IMG/VR virus record: IMGVR_UViG_3300017963_000217
Coordinates: 1 to 64,000 of that record
Reading direction: 5' to 3' (one strand)
Length of the DNA: 64,000 nt
Source of the DNA: a virus
Positions within the stretch are counted from its first letter, which is position 1. Each line of letters opens with the position of its first letter. The notes under the pieces were generated by a model. The model had not been told where the DNA came from and ran no database searches. It saw only the letters and a program-made list of their open reading frames with translations. This document shows positions 14,148-23,875 of the stretch, piece after piece. The position numbers and the translations under genes are program-made.

Positions 14148-17100
14148 ATGGGCCAATTAAATACTTCGATTAGAGGCGCGCAGATTAGAGACCTATTTGC
14201 TGGTGACGGACTTTCTTGGTCTACGGCTAGTGGAGCAGGTCGTAATTATTTGGCTGTCAGCGTTGACAATCAGTCCATAGAGATTGATGGCGACGCCTTA
14301 CGTGTAAAGGCCGATGGTATCACTAATGATATGCTGCTTAATGATTTCCTCACTGTTACTGCTGGTTCTGGATTGGTGAACGGTGGGTTAGTAGCGCTTA
14401 GTGGTACGGTTACACTAGACGTTGGTGATGGTGTAGGAATTACAGTAAATGCTGACAGTATAGATGTTAATTATGATAATTCTACAATTGGCATAAATGG
14501 TAGCGATCAACTCTACGTTATAGCCAGTGGAGTAGATCATGACGCGCTACTGAATTTTGAGGCGAATGAGCACATTGACTGGACTGTTTCCGGATCAGAG
14601 CAGATTGACGAATCAAGAATTGTTGATTTTGATGTTAATCATGAAGAATTAGATGGTCTATTAGGTGCTTATGCTAATACTCATTATCACATAAGTGATG
14701 AGCAGTACGAAGTTTTGTCAAATGGATTTGTAAACAGGACTGATAGTTCAATTTCACTAGACGTAGGTACTAGAACGGTGACGGTGACTGGTACAGGTGG
14801 TGATTTTGTATACTATATTCAGGGAGACAGATTTACCAGCGCGGGAGACTCGGTTCAGTTTGCTGATACTGATGGAATTCATTTCGTATATTATGATGGT
14901 AATGGAGCTATAGCTACAGCTACTAGTACATGGGATTTAACACTACATGCTCCTATAGCTTATGTTCTTTGGAATAGCACACTTTCAAGTGGTATTCTTG
15001 CGGAAGAGCGTCATGGTATTGAAATGTCCGACGAAACCCATGAATATCTACATTATACAAGGGGTACTGCATGGCAGTCTGGTTTTGGTATAAGTGGATA
15101 TACACTCAATACTGATAGTAATGCAGCTGTAACTATAGGTATAGGAGAGGGTTATATTAGAGATGAAGACATCACCATTCATGTTAGTGATGGTACTGGA
15201 TCAGCGGACTTTGAACAGGATCTTACAGATGCTGCTCAGATTCCAGTATTTTATAGAGATGGAGATGGTGGCGCGTGGACATGGGATGCCGCTACCGATT
15301 ATTTTGTGAAAAATACCCCCGCTGGTCTTGTAAATTATAATAGTGTTTCTGGAACGGTGTGGTCACAAGCTGCAACTACTTCTGGTAACTATGTTGCATA
15401 TTTTATTGTAGCTACTAATAACATAGACAATCCTATTATATCTATTCAGGGACAGAGGGAAGATACTAGTGCACAAGATGCTTCTGACAATGCTAATTTC
15501 GGAGATTTGGTATTGGGAAATCTACCATTTCAAGAAATGAAGCTTTTGTACAGAGTAATACTTAACACTAGTGACTCGTATACGGATGCTATAAAAGCTG
15601 TTATAACGGATGTGGATGATTATAGAGCTGCTATATCAGCTCCCGCAGGAGCTTTTGTTGCTAGTGACCATGGTTCTTTGACTGGTCTTGGTGATAATGA
15701 TCATACTCAGTATCTTATGAGTACAACTGCTCCATTATCAGATAGTAGCCAGGTAGTTTCACTGGAGTACGATTCTAATGATCTGGGAGTAAATGGTAGC
15801 GATCAGCTTTACGTTATAGATAGTGGAATAGATCATGGTGGATTGTCTGGATTAGGTGATCAAGCAGATCATATATGGGCCGTAGTTAGAGATGGAAGTA
15901 GAGAACTGACAGCTAATTGGAATGCTGGCGATTTCGTAATCTCAGCTTCTGGAGTGGATCTGTCTTGTATCTACGGCGTGTATCTTGGAGGTAATCAGTT
16001 TGCATGGACTCCTGGTGGATGCGCCACAGATAATACTTCTGTTGGTATAGGCGCTGGTGATCCTTCCGCTGGTGCACGTAACACATTTATCGGAGCTGAT
16101 GCTGGTTTGAATGTATCATCTACTGGTGACGATAATACTGTTATGGGAGCTCAAGCTGGTTATCAGATGGGTTTGGGTTCTGATGATAACACTTTTATAG
16201 GAGCTCAATCTGGTTATAGTGTAACTATTAATAGCGATAGAAATACAGCGGTAGGTTATCAGTCTGGATATGGTATTACAAGTGGTGATGATAATACACT
16301 TATAGGATATAAGACATCAACCGGTGGAGATTCTAGTAGCAATACTGTAGTAGGAAGTTATGCTGGACAAGATATAAATGGCGCTGTCCAAAGTGTTCTA
16401 TTAGGAAGTTATGCTGGTGCCAATATTATAAGCGGTGGTTATAATGTAATTATAGGTCATCAAGCTGGACAGACCCTTACAACCGGTGCTTCTAATGTCT
16501 TCTTAGGTTATAATGCTGGAAAACTTGCAGATGCAGGTACTTCCAATACACTTTATATTGAAAACTCTGATTCATCTACACCACTTATTTATGGTGAATT
16601 CGACAATGATTTCGTCAGAATTCATGGCGATCTCGAGATTTATACTGCAAATGAATTAAGATTCTATAATGCTGGAAATAGCGCTTATGTTGGATTTGAA
16701 GCTGGTGCGGTTGCATCTGGTGCCAATCAGATTTGGGTACTTCCGCTCGCTGACGGTAACGCTAATGAGGTTCTTTATACCGATGGTGGTGGTAATCTAG
16801 GATGGTTGGATGTTGTTACAGAAACCGAGATGACCACAATCAGTGGTGACATTCTTCAGTACGTTTCAGATAACTATATTGATAATACTGAGATGACCAC
16901 AATTTCTGGCGACATTCTAAGTTATGTTTCTGATAATTATATCGATAACACCGAGATGACTACTATCTCTGGTGATATTATTAGTTATGTTGATGCTCAG
17001 GATACTGCTATTTCTGGAAGCTTGCAGTCTGATATAATTTGGGAAATTGTTGATACTCCAACAACCCAGATTAGACCTAAAGTTGAGCATTTACAGAAAG

Positions 17101-19118
17101 CTATATATACTGAAGGTAACGTAACTATTGGTGGAGACCTTACTGTTACTGGTACTCTGTTCTATACGGATACCGAAACTGTACAGGTTTCTGACAATAT
17201 TATGCATATTAATTATGGTGAAGTCGGCGCTGGTGTAACAGCTGGTGAAGCTGGTATTCAGGTTGACAGAGGTAGTGAGACTGATTATTACTTTGTATTC
17301 GATGAAGGAACTGATACTTTCCGTATTGGTGTATCTGGAAGTCAGGACAGTTTTAATCTTACTACATTACAGCCCGTTGCCACCCGCGAAGATCAGCCAA
17401 TTGATACAAGAGTAGCTTGGTGGGATGATTCAAGTAAAACACTGAGAACTCAGGGTGACACTTACATGACCATTAACAGTGGTACTGATACCATTGTTTT
17501 GGCTGCTAGTAATACAACTGAAGTAACTATTGATACTGGTGGATTGGCTCTTAAAACTGGTGCGGACGTAAATGAAATCAGCACTAGTATAAGCGCATCT
17601 TCCACTGACGATCAATTAGCTACTGCTTTAGCTATTTACAATTACATTGACACCGTATCAGGTGCTATGGTTCATAATGAGTTAGAAGGTCTACAGGGTG
17701 GAACTGCTGGTGAGTACTACCATCTGACAGCTAATGAAGAAGGTGCGTTTAGTTCTGATGGATCTACATTCACATTTACTCAAGCTCTTGCTGGTACTTC
17801 TTTGAATCTTAGCTCTACCCTTGATGTAACTGGCGCAGCTACACTGGGTAGCACACTGGATGTCACTGGAAATGCTGATTTTGGCGCCAACGTTAATGTT
17901 TCTGGTACGTTTAGTTTTGACGGTGTTGATGCGGTTAATGAGATTCTTGTTTCTACTGATTCTATTAGCGCTGCTTCAACTGATAGTCAGTTAGCTACGG
18001 CTAAGTTGATTTATGACTACGTTGATACGGTATCTGGTGCTATGGTCCATAATGAACTTGAAGGTCTACAGGGTGGTAACGGAGTAGATGAGTTCTATCA
18101 TCTTACTGCCAATGAAGATGCTGCATTTAGTTCTGATGGATCTATTTTTACATTTACTCAAAATATAGATGCTACTGGTAACGTTAATGTTTCTGGTACG
18201 TTTAGTTTTGACGGTGTTGATGCGGTTAATGAGATTCTGACTTCTGCTGACGATATTAGTGCGGCTTCTACTGATAGTCAGATAGCAACTGCTAAGTTGA
18301 TTTATGACGAGATACAGGCAGCAGTCACAGGATCTGGTATTATTACTCATAATACTTTGGACGGATTACAAGGTGGTACTGATAATCAGTACTATCATCT
18401 TACAAGTGCTCAGTACACCGCATTGACTGACTCTGGTGGAATTAATGATGCAGATGGACAGCATAGTCATAGTCAGTACTTGACCAGCTTTACTGAGTCT
18501 GATCCGATATTTGGTGCGTCAGCTGCCGCAGGTATTAGTGCAACTGATATAACTAATTGGGATTCGGCTTATAGTCATAGTACTACTACTACTGGTAATC
18601 CGCATAATCTGGATCTTGATGATGTACCAGATGGTACCACTTATGGTAGAGTTCTTAATACTCAGTTGAGTGCTGGAGTATATATAGACGCTACTGATAG
18701 TACTAAGGGTATAGCATCATTTGATAGTGGTGACTTTACGGTAACCAACGGTGATGTTGTCATTGCTACTTCTGGTGTTAATGAGCCTCAGTTGGCAATA
18801 GTTAATGCCCCAATAGCTAGTGGCGTTCTAAGTTGGAATGGTACTGGTATGGAGTGGGTAAGTATAGATACACAACTTGATGCTGTAACTGAAGGTGATA
18901 TCAAGGTGGAGAATGAATCATCTGATTGTAATGGCGTTACTACAGCATTTACTTTGGATAATACACCAGTCGACAATAGTGTACAGGTATTTCTCAACGG
19001 TCTGTTACAGGAGAAGGGTGGAGGACTTGATTATACTCAGGTCGGAACTACCATAACCTTTACTGTTGCACCACTTACTGGTGATATATTGATTATACAT
19101 TATATTGCTCAGGATTAA
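14148..19118 (+). CDS. Giant fibre-like virion protein, 1656 aa
   Basis: The longest single reading frame here that contains no intein. The N terminus begins MGQLNTSIRGAQIRDLFAGDGL, a motif shared with the 20197 protein. Residues about 640-800 hold some nine imperfect copies of an N-x-x-I/V-G-x-x-A/S-G repeat that should wind into a beta-helix. Several DHG-L-x-GLGDNDHTQY modules, TEMTTISGDI triplicates and two near-identical 97-residue units (see the 59-bp repeat) follow. The C terminus is the VFLNGLLQE...GDILIIHYIAQD domain. Such architecture is that of receptor-binding or side fibres; the receptor is unknown. A rho-independent terminator follows. Confidence 0.8.
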   Translation: MGQLNTSIRGAQIRDLFAGDGLSWSTASGAGRNYLAVSVDNQSIEIDGDALRVKADGITNDMLLNDFLTVTAGSGLVNGGLVALSGTVTLDVGDGVGITVNADSIDVNYDNSTIGINGSDQLYVIASGVDHDALLNFEANEHIDWTVSGSEQIDESRIVDFDVNHEELDGLLGAYANTHYHISDEQYEVLSNGFVNRTDSSISLDVGTRTVTVTGTGGDFVYYIQGDRFTSAGDSVQFADTDGIHFVYYDGNGAIATATSTWDLTLHAPIAYVLWNSTLSSGILAEERHGIEMSDETHEYLHYTRGTAWQSGFGISGYTLNTDSNAAVTIGIGEGYIRDEDITIHVSDGTGSADFEQDLTDAAQIPVFYRDGDGGAWTWDAATDYFVKNTPAGLVNYNSVSGTVWSQAATTSGNYVAYFIVATNNIDNPIISIQGQREDTSAQDASDNANFGDLVLGNLPFQEMKLLYRVILNTSDSYTDAIKAVITDVDDYRAAISAPAGAFVASDHGSLTGLGDNDHTQYLMSTTAPLSDSSQVVSLEYDSNDLGVNGSDQLYVIDSGIDHGGLSGLGDQADHIWAVVRDGSRELTANWNAGDFVISASGVDLSCIYGVYLGGNQFAWTPGGCATDNTSVGIGAGDPSAGARNTFIGADAGLNVSSTGDDNTVMGAQAGYQMGLGSDDNTFIGAQSGYSVTINSDRNTAVGYQSGYGITSGDDNTLIGYKTSTGGDSSSNTVVGSYAGQDINGAVQSVLLGSYAGANIISGGYNVIIGHQAGQTLTTGASNVFLGYNAGKLADAGTSNTLYIENSDSSTPLIYGEFDNDFVRIHGDLEIYTANELRFYNAGNSAYVGFEAGAVASGANQIWVLPLADGNANEVLYTDGGGNLGWLDVVTETEMTTISGDILQYVSDNYIDNTEMTTISGDILSYVSDNYIDNTEMTTISGDIISYVDAQDTAISGSLQSDIIWEIVDTPTTQIRPKVEHLQKAIYTEGNVTIGGDLTVTGTLFYTDTETVQVSDNIMHINYGEVGAGVTAGEAGIQVDRGSETDYYFVFDEGTDTFRIGVSGSQDSFNLTTLQPVATREDQPIDTRVAWWDDSSKTLRTQGDTYMTINSGTDTIVLAASNTTEVTIDTGGLALKTGADVNEISTSISASSTDDQLATALAIYNYIDTVSGAMVHNELEGLQGGTAGEYYHLTANEEGAFSSDGSTFTFTQALAGTSLNLSSTLDVTGAATLGSTLDVTGNADFGANVNVSGTFSFDGVDAVNEILVSTDSISAASTDSQLATAKLIYDYVDTVSGAMVHNELEGLQGGNGVDEFYHLTANEDAAFSSDGSIFTFTQNIDATGNVNVSGTFSFDGVDAVNEILTSADDISAASTDSQIATAKLIYDEIQAAVTGSGIITHNTLDGLQGGTDNQYYHLTSAQYTALTDSGGINDADGQHSHSQYLTSFTESDPIFGASAAAGISATDITNWDSAYSHSTTTTGNPHNLDLDDVPDGTTYGRVLNTQLSAGVYIDATDSTKGIASFDSGDFTVTNGDVVIATSGVNEPQLAIVNAPIASGVLSWNGTGMEWVSIDTQLDAVTEGDIKVENESSDCNGVTTAFTLDNTPVDNSVQVFLNGLLQEKGGGLDYTQVGTTITFTVAPLTGDILIIHYIAQD
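17889..18238 (+). repeat. 59-bp perfect direct repeat within the giant fibre gene
   Basis: The copies at 17889-17947 and 18180-18238 are identical over 59 bases and lie 291 bp apart, exactly 97 codons. The flanking protein segments (GAMVHNELEGLQGG, ..FTFTQ) are also repeated with differences. Recombination would remove or add 97 codons in frame. Confidence 0.9.
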
Positions 19119-19134
19119 TAAATAGTTTAATAAT

Positions 19135-19175
19135 GGTTGGGGGTAAATAAATTACCCCCGACCTTAATTTTATTT
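19135..19175 (+). terminator. Rho-independent terminator
   Basis: The stem GGTTGGGGGTA (19135-19145) pairs with TACCCCCGACC (19153-19163) over 11 bp with one G-U, and has a 7-base loop. It is followed by TTAATTTTATTT. It closes the giant fibre transcription unit. Confidence 0.85.
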
Positions 19176-19189
19176 AAGGAGTTACGAGA

Positions 19190-19546
19190 ATGTTGGAACT
19201 AAAAGGAAAAGCACTGGAGAGACTTTCCAATGAAAAAAGAGAAAAAATGGAAAGAACTTTAGAAAGAATGAGAGAAGTAAGGAGGAGACACGACGTGAGA
19301 CTAGCAAAATTAATTAGAGGCAAGAAACAGTGGGCTGAAAAGGAAAGGCAGAAGGGATTGGATATAATTAAGAATATAGATAATCAAATTCAGATGATGA
19401 AAGAACAACAAGAAGCCATAAAAGAACAGTTGAAAACTATAGACGGATGCTTGTTGGTATTGAATGAATTAGATGAAGAAGCAGAAAATATAATTAAAGA
19501 AAGTCAAGAAAATTCGGAACCTGAGTCTTCAGAAAAAGAAAAGTAA
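19190..19546 (+). CDS. Coiled-coil protein, 118 aa
   Basis: This has an AAGGAG ribosome site. Almost the whole protein is a charged helix (RERMREVRRRHDVRLAKLIRGKKQWAEKERQ and later QMMKEQQEAIKEQLKTI), ending in an acidic Glu/Ser tail. It may be a structural or chaperone protein for the neighbouring fibres. No known family. Confidence 0.7.
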   Translation: MLELKGKALERLSNEKREKMERTLERMREVRRRHDVRLAKLIRGKKQWAEKERQKGLDIIKNIDNQIQMMKEQQEAIKEQLKTIDGCLLVLNELDEEAENIIKESQENSEPESSEKEK

Positions 19547-19563
19547 TAAATTCGGAGATACGG

Positions 19564-20178
19564 ATGGCTAATGATAGACGTACATCAATACGAGCATCGC
19601 AACTTAGAAATTTTACTTTAACTGGCTATGATATAAAGAATGGAACAATATCTGGTTCTCAGAAGCTTATAGACGGCTCGGTAACGGAGTCTAAACTTAA
19701 TATACGCAATGATCCAGTAGACGGTTATTATTTGAAATATACTACTGCTAGTGGTATGGAATGGGCTGAGACTGGATCTATATCTGACCACGGCAACATT
19801 TTGACTTCGAATAATACTTACTCGGGCGACATAATGACGGTAACAATAGACGATGCAAGTTCTGCTTTTGGAAAACCCTTATATTGTGCATCTGATTTTC
19901 ATTATGAAAGAGCTGATGCTACTTCATCTGGTACCATGCCTTGCCGCATGTTGTCTTTGGAATCTGGATCTGGTAGTAAAAAAGTTCTATTAAAAGGACA
20001 AATATGTAATACTTCATGGAATTGGTCCGCAGGAGATATTTATGTGTCTACAACTACAGGGGAATTGACGCAGACACAACCAAGTAGTAGCGGGGAGATA
20101 GTACAAGTAATAGGATATGCTTTAAGCGCGGATACTATATTTTTTAATCCGTCAACAGAAATAATAGAATTATTATAA
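19564..20178 (+). CDS. Fibre/decoration-like virion protein, 204 aa
   Basis: The N terminus (RTSIRASQLRNFTLTGYDIKNGTISGSQKL) is the fibre-type attachment motif also seen at 14148 and 20197. The C-terminal 100 residues (KPLYCASDFHYERADATSSGTMPCRMLSLESG...GDIYVSTTTGELTQTQPS...VQVIGYALSADTIFFNP) form a compact beta domain. The domain recurs at the ends of the 20197 and 44992 proteins. The fold resembles small capsid-decoration domains such as DUF2190, but the assignment is tentative. Confidence 0.7.
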   Translation: MANDRRTSIRASQLRNFTLTGYDIKNGTISGSQKLIDGSVTESKLNIRNDPVDGYYLKYTTASGMEWAETGSISDHGNILTSNNTYSGDIMTVTIDDASSAFGKPLYCASDFHYERADATSSGTMPCRMLSLESGSGSKKVLLKGQICNTSWNWSAGDIYVSTTTGELTQTQPSSSGEIVQVIGYALSADTIFFNPSTEIIELL

Positions 20179-20196
20179 AAATAAGGAGGAATCGAC

Positions 20197-21099
20197 ATGA
20201 CGCTAAATACTGCGATTCGTGGAGCACAGATAGAGGACTTAAGTATATCTGGTGCGCATTTAGTATCAACCAACTCACCTTCTGACGGCCAAGTTTTGAC
20301 TTGGAATTCCACACAATCTCAGTTTGAGTGGGATGATTTGGGATCTCTGATAACAGGTGAAGCACCTACTGGTGATATAAATGGTGCTAATACTACTTTT
20401 ACAACGGCTAATACACCTGTGTCTAGTACTGAGATGGTGTATCTAAATGGTCTATTACAAGAACCTGGGGCTTTAAATGACTATACAATAAGTGGATCTA
20501 CCATTTCGTTTTTGACTGCTCCTGAAACTGGCGACATTGTATTAGTTAGTTATTTAACTAGCCAGGGGCTAGGTGGTGGTGGAGCGGACCATGGTTCATT
20601 GACTGGATTGGCTGATGATGACCACCCACAATATCTAAAGAACGTGTCTGAAGATACCACACCTCAACTTGGCGGGGATTTAGATCTTAATCAGTATTAT
20701 CTTCAGTTAGATCCTACTCCGACTAGTGACGATACCGGTAACGGTTTTATGTCTTCTGTTACTGTTGATACTAATAGCGTGGGCGTAGGAGCTGGTTTAT
20801 ATATGGCATCAGATGGTCATTATGATATGGCTGACGCAAGCGCATCGGGTACTATGCCTTGCGAGGCGGTTGCACTAGAGACTGGTACTGGTACTAAGAA
20901 AGTCTTGAAGTATGGATATATAAGAAATGATGGTTGGGACTGGACACCAGGCGGATTGGTATATGTATCTACCACAGCGGGACAATTAACTCAGTCTGCA
21001 CCAAGTGGTTCTGGAGAGCAAGTGCAGATAGTAGGATATGCAACAAGTGCGGACGTGTTATTTTTCAATCCAAATTATACGATGGTCGAGATATCTTAA
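20197..21099 (+). CDS. Fibre/decoration-like virion protein, 300 aa
   Basis: Modular: N-terminal LNTAIRGAQIEDLSISG; a VYLNGLLQEPGALNDYTISG...GDIVLVSYLTSQ domain at about residues 84-126; a DHGSLTGLADDDHPQYL module; and the same C-terminal beta domain as the 19564 protein (GLYMASDGHYDMADASASGTMPCEAVALETGTGTKKVL...). It has an AAGGAGG ribosome site. Together with the two flanking genes this shows block exchange among virion proteins. Confidence 0.72.
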   Translation: MTLNTAIRGAQIEDLSISGAHLVSTNSPSDGQVLTWNSTQSQFEWDDLGSLITGEAPTGDINGANTTFTTANTPVSSTEMVYLNGLLQEPGALNDYTISGSTISFLTAPETGDIVLVSYLTSQGLGGGGADHGSLTGLADDDHPQYLKNVSEDTTPQLGGDLDLNQYYLQLDPTPTSDDTGNGFMSSVTVDTNSVGVGAGLYMASDGHYDMADASASGTMPCEAVALETGTGTKKVLKYGYIRNDGWDWTPGGLVYVSTTAGQLTQSAPSGSGEQVQIVGYATSADVLFFNPNYTMVEIS

Positions 21100-21114
21100 T
21101 AAATTTATTAGGTA

Positions 21115-21170
21115 GCCGGCCTATGGGCCTGCATCGTATGTGATCACCGCGTATAAGGCCGGCATGTTTT
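21115..21170 (+). terminator. Possible terminator hairpin
   Basis: GCCGGCCT (21115-21122) pairs perfectly with AGGCCGGC (21156-21163), followed by ATGTTTTTA. The loop is long (33 bases) and may itself fold. It separates the 20197 gene from the repeat protein at 21207. Confidence 0.5.
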
Positions 21171-21206
21171 TATGCAGTACACAACGCCTAAAAAGGAGAA
21201 CTCTAA

Positions 21207-22220
21207 ATGTCTGAAATATCTAAATTTATGAAAGTGGATTGGTCTAGTATAGCTAGAATTATTGGGATTGAATCATCAAGCGTAGCTAAAATTACTGGAT
21301 CCGATGCTCCTGCTGGAACTCCTTCTCCTGGTGATAGAGGAGTTTTTGGCGGGGGAGTACCTAATGCAGGAAATTATAATCTTATACAATATATTACTAT
21401 TTCAAATACAGGTGATGCTACATCTTTCGGTGATTTGCTTTCTATACCATTCCCTGAGCGTGGTGCAGCATGTTCTAATGGCGCGACTGATAGAGGAGTG
21501 TTTGCAAGCAGTGCCCCTTCTAGAGCCGAGATAGATTATATAACCATATCTACGACGGGTGACGCTACATCATTTGGAAATTTAACACAAGGCAGGCGTA
21601 ATGCGACAGGAACCTCAAATAACACTAATGACAGAGGGGTTTTTGGCGGCGGTGATGTAAGTGGTACTGGGCTTAATTCTATCGAATACATAACTATTTC
21701 TACGACTGGTGATACTCAGGACTTCGGAGATCTTGTCGGTGGGGCTTATGTTAATGTAAGGGCTACTTCTAATGGCACTAATAATAGAGGCGTGTTCGGC
21801 GGAGGATCCTCTGGATATGTTAATATAATACGGTATATTACTATTTCTAGCACGGGAAGTTCTCAAGATTTTGGAGATTTAACATTGGCTAGAGATAATG
21901 CTAATGCATCATCGAATTTGACTAATAATAGAGGCGTATTTGGGGGAGGAACTAATGGATCTGCATTAAACAGGATTGATTATATAACAATTTCAAGTAC
22001 GGGACACGCTTCGGATTTTGGTGACTTATTAGAGGTTAATAACTTTGGGTCTGCTACTTCTAATGGTGTAAGTGATAGAGGCGTGTTCGGCGGCGGCCAT
22101 AATGATGCCGTAGCTCTTAATAGAATACAATATATCACTATTTCCAGTACTGGAAATTCCCAAGACTTTGGAGATTTGATATCACCGAGATATTCTACGG
22201 CAGCAACATCTAATAGTTAA
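21207..22220 (+). CDS. Six-repeat beta-propeller-like protein, 337 aa
   Basis: After a 40-residue N-terminal segment the protein is six tandem repeats of about 48 residues, with consensus D/N-RGVFGGG...I-x-YITIS-x-TG-x-x-x-DFGDL...ATSN. Six regularly spaced units, each with about four strands, suggest a six-bladed beta-propeller, though a solenoid is possible. Similar repeats occur in phage and marine bacterial proteins of unknown function. It follows the fibre cluster and precedes the promoter for clpP, so a virion-surface binding role is a guess. Confidence 0.7.
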   Translation: MSEISKFMKVDWSSIARIIGIESSSVAKITGSDAPAGTPSPGDRGVFGGGVPNAGNYNLIQYITISNTGDATSFGDLLSIPFPERGAACSNGATDRGVFASSAPSRAEIDYITISTTGDATSFGNLTQGRRNATGTSNNTNDRGVFGGGDVSGTGLNSIEYITISTTGDTQDFGDLVGGAYVNVRATSNGTNNRGVFGGGSSGYVNIIRYITISSTGSSQDFGDLTLARDNANASSNLTNNRGVFGGGTNGSALNRIDYITISSTGHASDFGDLLEVNNFGSATSNGVSDRGVFGGGHNDAVALNRIQYITISSTGNSQDFGDLISPRYSTAATSNS

Positions 22221-22231
22221 AAATAAACTGT

Positions 22232-22260
22232 CTAGCAAAATTAAAAAAATATTCTATAAT
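22232..22260 (+). promoter_or_regulatory. Candidate sigma70-type phage promoter upstream of clpP
   Basis: CTAGCA (22232-22237), a 17-base spacer and TATAAT (22255-22260) repeat the layout of the 4409 element, including the flanking GTCTAGCAAA and AATATTCTATAATAT. It lies in the 80-base gap before clpP and would start the run of genes to about 26.9 kb. Confidence 0.65.
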
Positions 22261-22300
22261 ATAATCGTGTGTAATAATTAAGAATTAGGAGGAATTATTT

Positions 22301-22882
22301 ATGTCAGTGCCTTATGTGATAGAAGGATCTGGCCAAAAAGAAAGGTCTTACGATTTATATTCCAGATTACTAAAAGATCGTATAATTTTTTTGGGAAGAT
22401 CTTTCGAACCTGATTTAGCTAATTCGGTAGTGGCTCAATTGTTATTTTTGGAAGCAAATGATTCAGAAAGTGATATAATTATGTATATAAATAGCCCCGG
22501 TGGATACGTGTCTGCTGAGTTGGCTATTTTTGACACTATGAATTATATCAAACCCGATATTTCAACTGTTTGTGTGGGGCATGCCGCTAGTGCAGCGGCT
22601 TGTATTTTAGCTTCTGGAACCAAAGGTAAAAGATATGCTTTGAAAAATTCTCGTATAATGTTGCATCAGATATCATCTGGTATGAGTGGTCATATAGAGG
22701 ATATGAAAATAGCATACCGGGAAGCAGAATTTCTGAATGATTTAATGGTAGAGGAGCTATCTATAATAACTGGGCATTCTAAGAAAAAGGTAAAGAAGGA
22801 TTTGGATAGAGATAAATATATGAGTGCTGAGGAGGCGAAAGAATACGGAATTATAGACGAAGTCTTGACACATAGGGGATAA
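22301..22882 (+). CDS. clpP: ClpP-like ATP-dependent protease subunit
   Basis: The 193 aa protein is a full-length ClpP serine protease. Substrate-strand YINSPGG (residues 63-68) is followed by the nucleophile in GHAASAAA (S97), the catalytic His in MLHQ (H122) and the Asp in DRDKYMSAEEA (D171), so the triad is intact. It lacks a long propeptide. The host Clp ATPase or a phage partner would feed it; no Clp ATPase is in this window. Phage ClpP can act in procapsid maturation or in host-protein turnover. The first gene after the promoter at 22232, with AGGAGG ribosome site. Confidence 0.92.
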   Translation: MSVPYVIEGSGQKERSYDLYSRLLKDRIIFLGRSFEPDLANSVVAQLLFLEANDSESDIIMYINSPGGYVSAELAIFDTMNYIKPDISTVCVGHAASAAACILASGTKGKRYALKNSRIMLHQISSGMSGHIEDMKIAYREAEFLNDLMVEELSIITGHSKKKVKKDLDRDKYMSAEEAKEYGIIDEVLTHRG

Positions 22883-22883
22883 A

Positions 22884-23873
22884 ATGGGTAGAATCGTTTA
22901 TAATAAAGAGAATTCGGGAAAAAAGTTGAGTAGAGGCGGTCCAAGAGATATACAACTACGACAGCGCATAATGTACGAAGAAGCGATTCGTGAATCACAG
23001 ACCCCCGTTATTTTAACTAAAGATAAGTCATCTAAGGCTCCACCCACTGTAGATCTTTCCCAATATTTATCACTTGATAAAGTCAAAATTAAAATAGAAG
23101 AAGCGGTTGAACATACAAAGGAAATAGTTAAAGCTAAATATGAGAGTGGTATAAAAAGCCTCACCGATCAATTAAACGAGTCTAAATCTAATATAGATGA
23201 ACTTAAAAATGAGATATCAAAAAAGAATTTAGAACTAGTTAATTTAAGGGAAAAAATATCATCTACTCCCGAAATTTCTGATAAAGCCCTTAAACAATTA
23301 AATAAAAAAGATTTGAGAATAGTCGAGTTAGAATCAGAAACAAAATTATATGTGGATAAGATATCGAATTTAAATAGAGATATATCTGATATGAAGGGCA
23401 AAGTAGAAAATGCTATTAATTTAGTTCAGGAAAAAGATGCCGAAGTAAAAGAAGTTAGAGATGCGATGGCAAAGAGGGATGCCTATTTGCGAGAAAAAGA
23501 TATAGAGATACATAATAAAAACGCAGAGCTACGAGAAAAAGAAAAAGATTTGTCCAAAAAAGAAATAGAGATTACAAAATTGAAGTCCAAAACAGATTCT
23601 ATGGATGTATCTGGTGAATTGAGTAAGAAACTAGATAGGTTATATCAGAAAATATCTGATGGTTCTATTAGACATTTAGTTGGCAGTAATATGGATAGAC
23701 CGGCGCTCGAGAATAAGATATTCATAGATCCTTTGGAATCTACTGCTGGAGAAAACCTAGATCCACATATAAAAATAAAGGAAGAAAAATATAATAAAAA
23801 AGAAGATAGAAGTGTATCGGCTGACGCTGATAAATTGAGAAATTTACTTAAGTCAGGTAAAGGGAGAAGGTAA
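22884..23873 (+). CDS. Long coiled-coil protein, 329 aa
   Basis: The ATG lies one base after the clpP stop. Residues about 60-250 are a nearly unbroken coiled coil (LTDQLNESKSNIDELKNEISKKNLELVNLREKI...). A basic N terminus and a charged C-terminal tail ending KLRNLLKSGKGRR flank it. It is followed two bases later by an actin-like ATPase gene. Coiled-coil partners commonly accompany bacterial actins, so an adaptor or filament-binding role is plausible but inferred. Confidence 0.75.
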   Translation: MGRIVYNKENSGKKLSRGGPRDIQLRQRIMYEEAIRESQTPVILTKDKSSKAPPTVDLSQYLSLDKVKIKIEEAVEHTKEIVKAKYESGIKSLTDQLNESKSNIDELKNEISKKNLELVNLREKISSTPEISDKALKQLNKKDLRIVELESETKLYVDKISNLNRDISDMKGKVENAINLVQEKDAEVKEVRDAMAKRDAYLREKDIEIHNKNAELREKEKDLSKKEIEITKLKSKTDSMDVSGELSKKLDRLYQKISDGSIRHLVGSNMDRPALENKIFIDPLESTAGENLDPHIKIKEEKYNKKEDRSVSADADKLRNLLKSGKGRR

Positions 23874-23875
23874 TT

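Noticed and set aside
16060-16560. Tandem repeats resembling a CRISPR array
   Set aside because: The repeats are degenerate, lie in one reading frame and encode an N-x-x-I-G-x-x-A-G protein beta-helix; there are no constant repeats with unique spacers.
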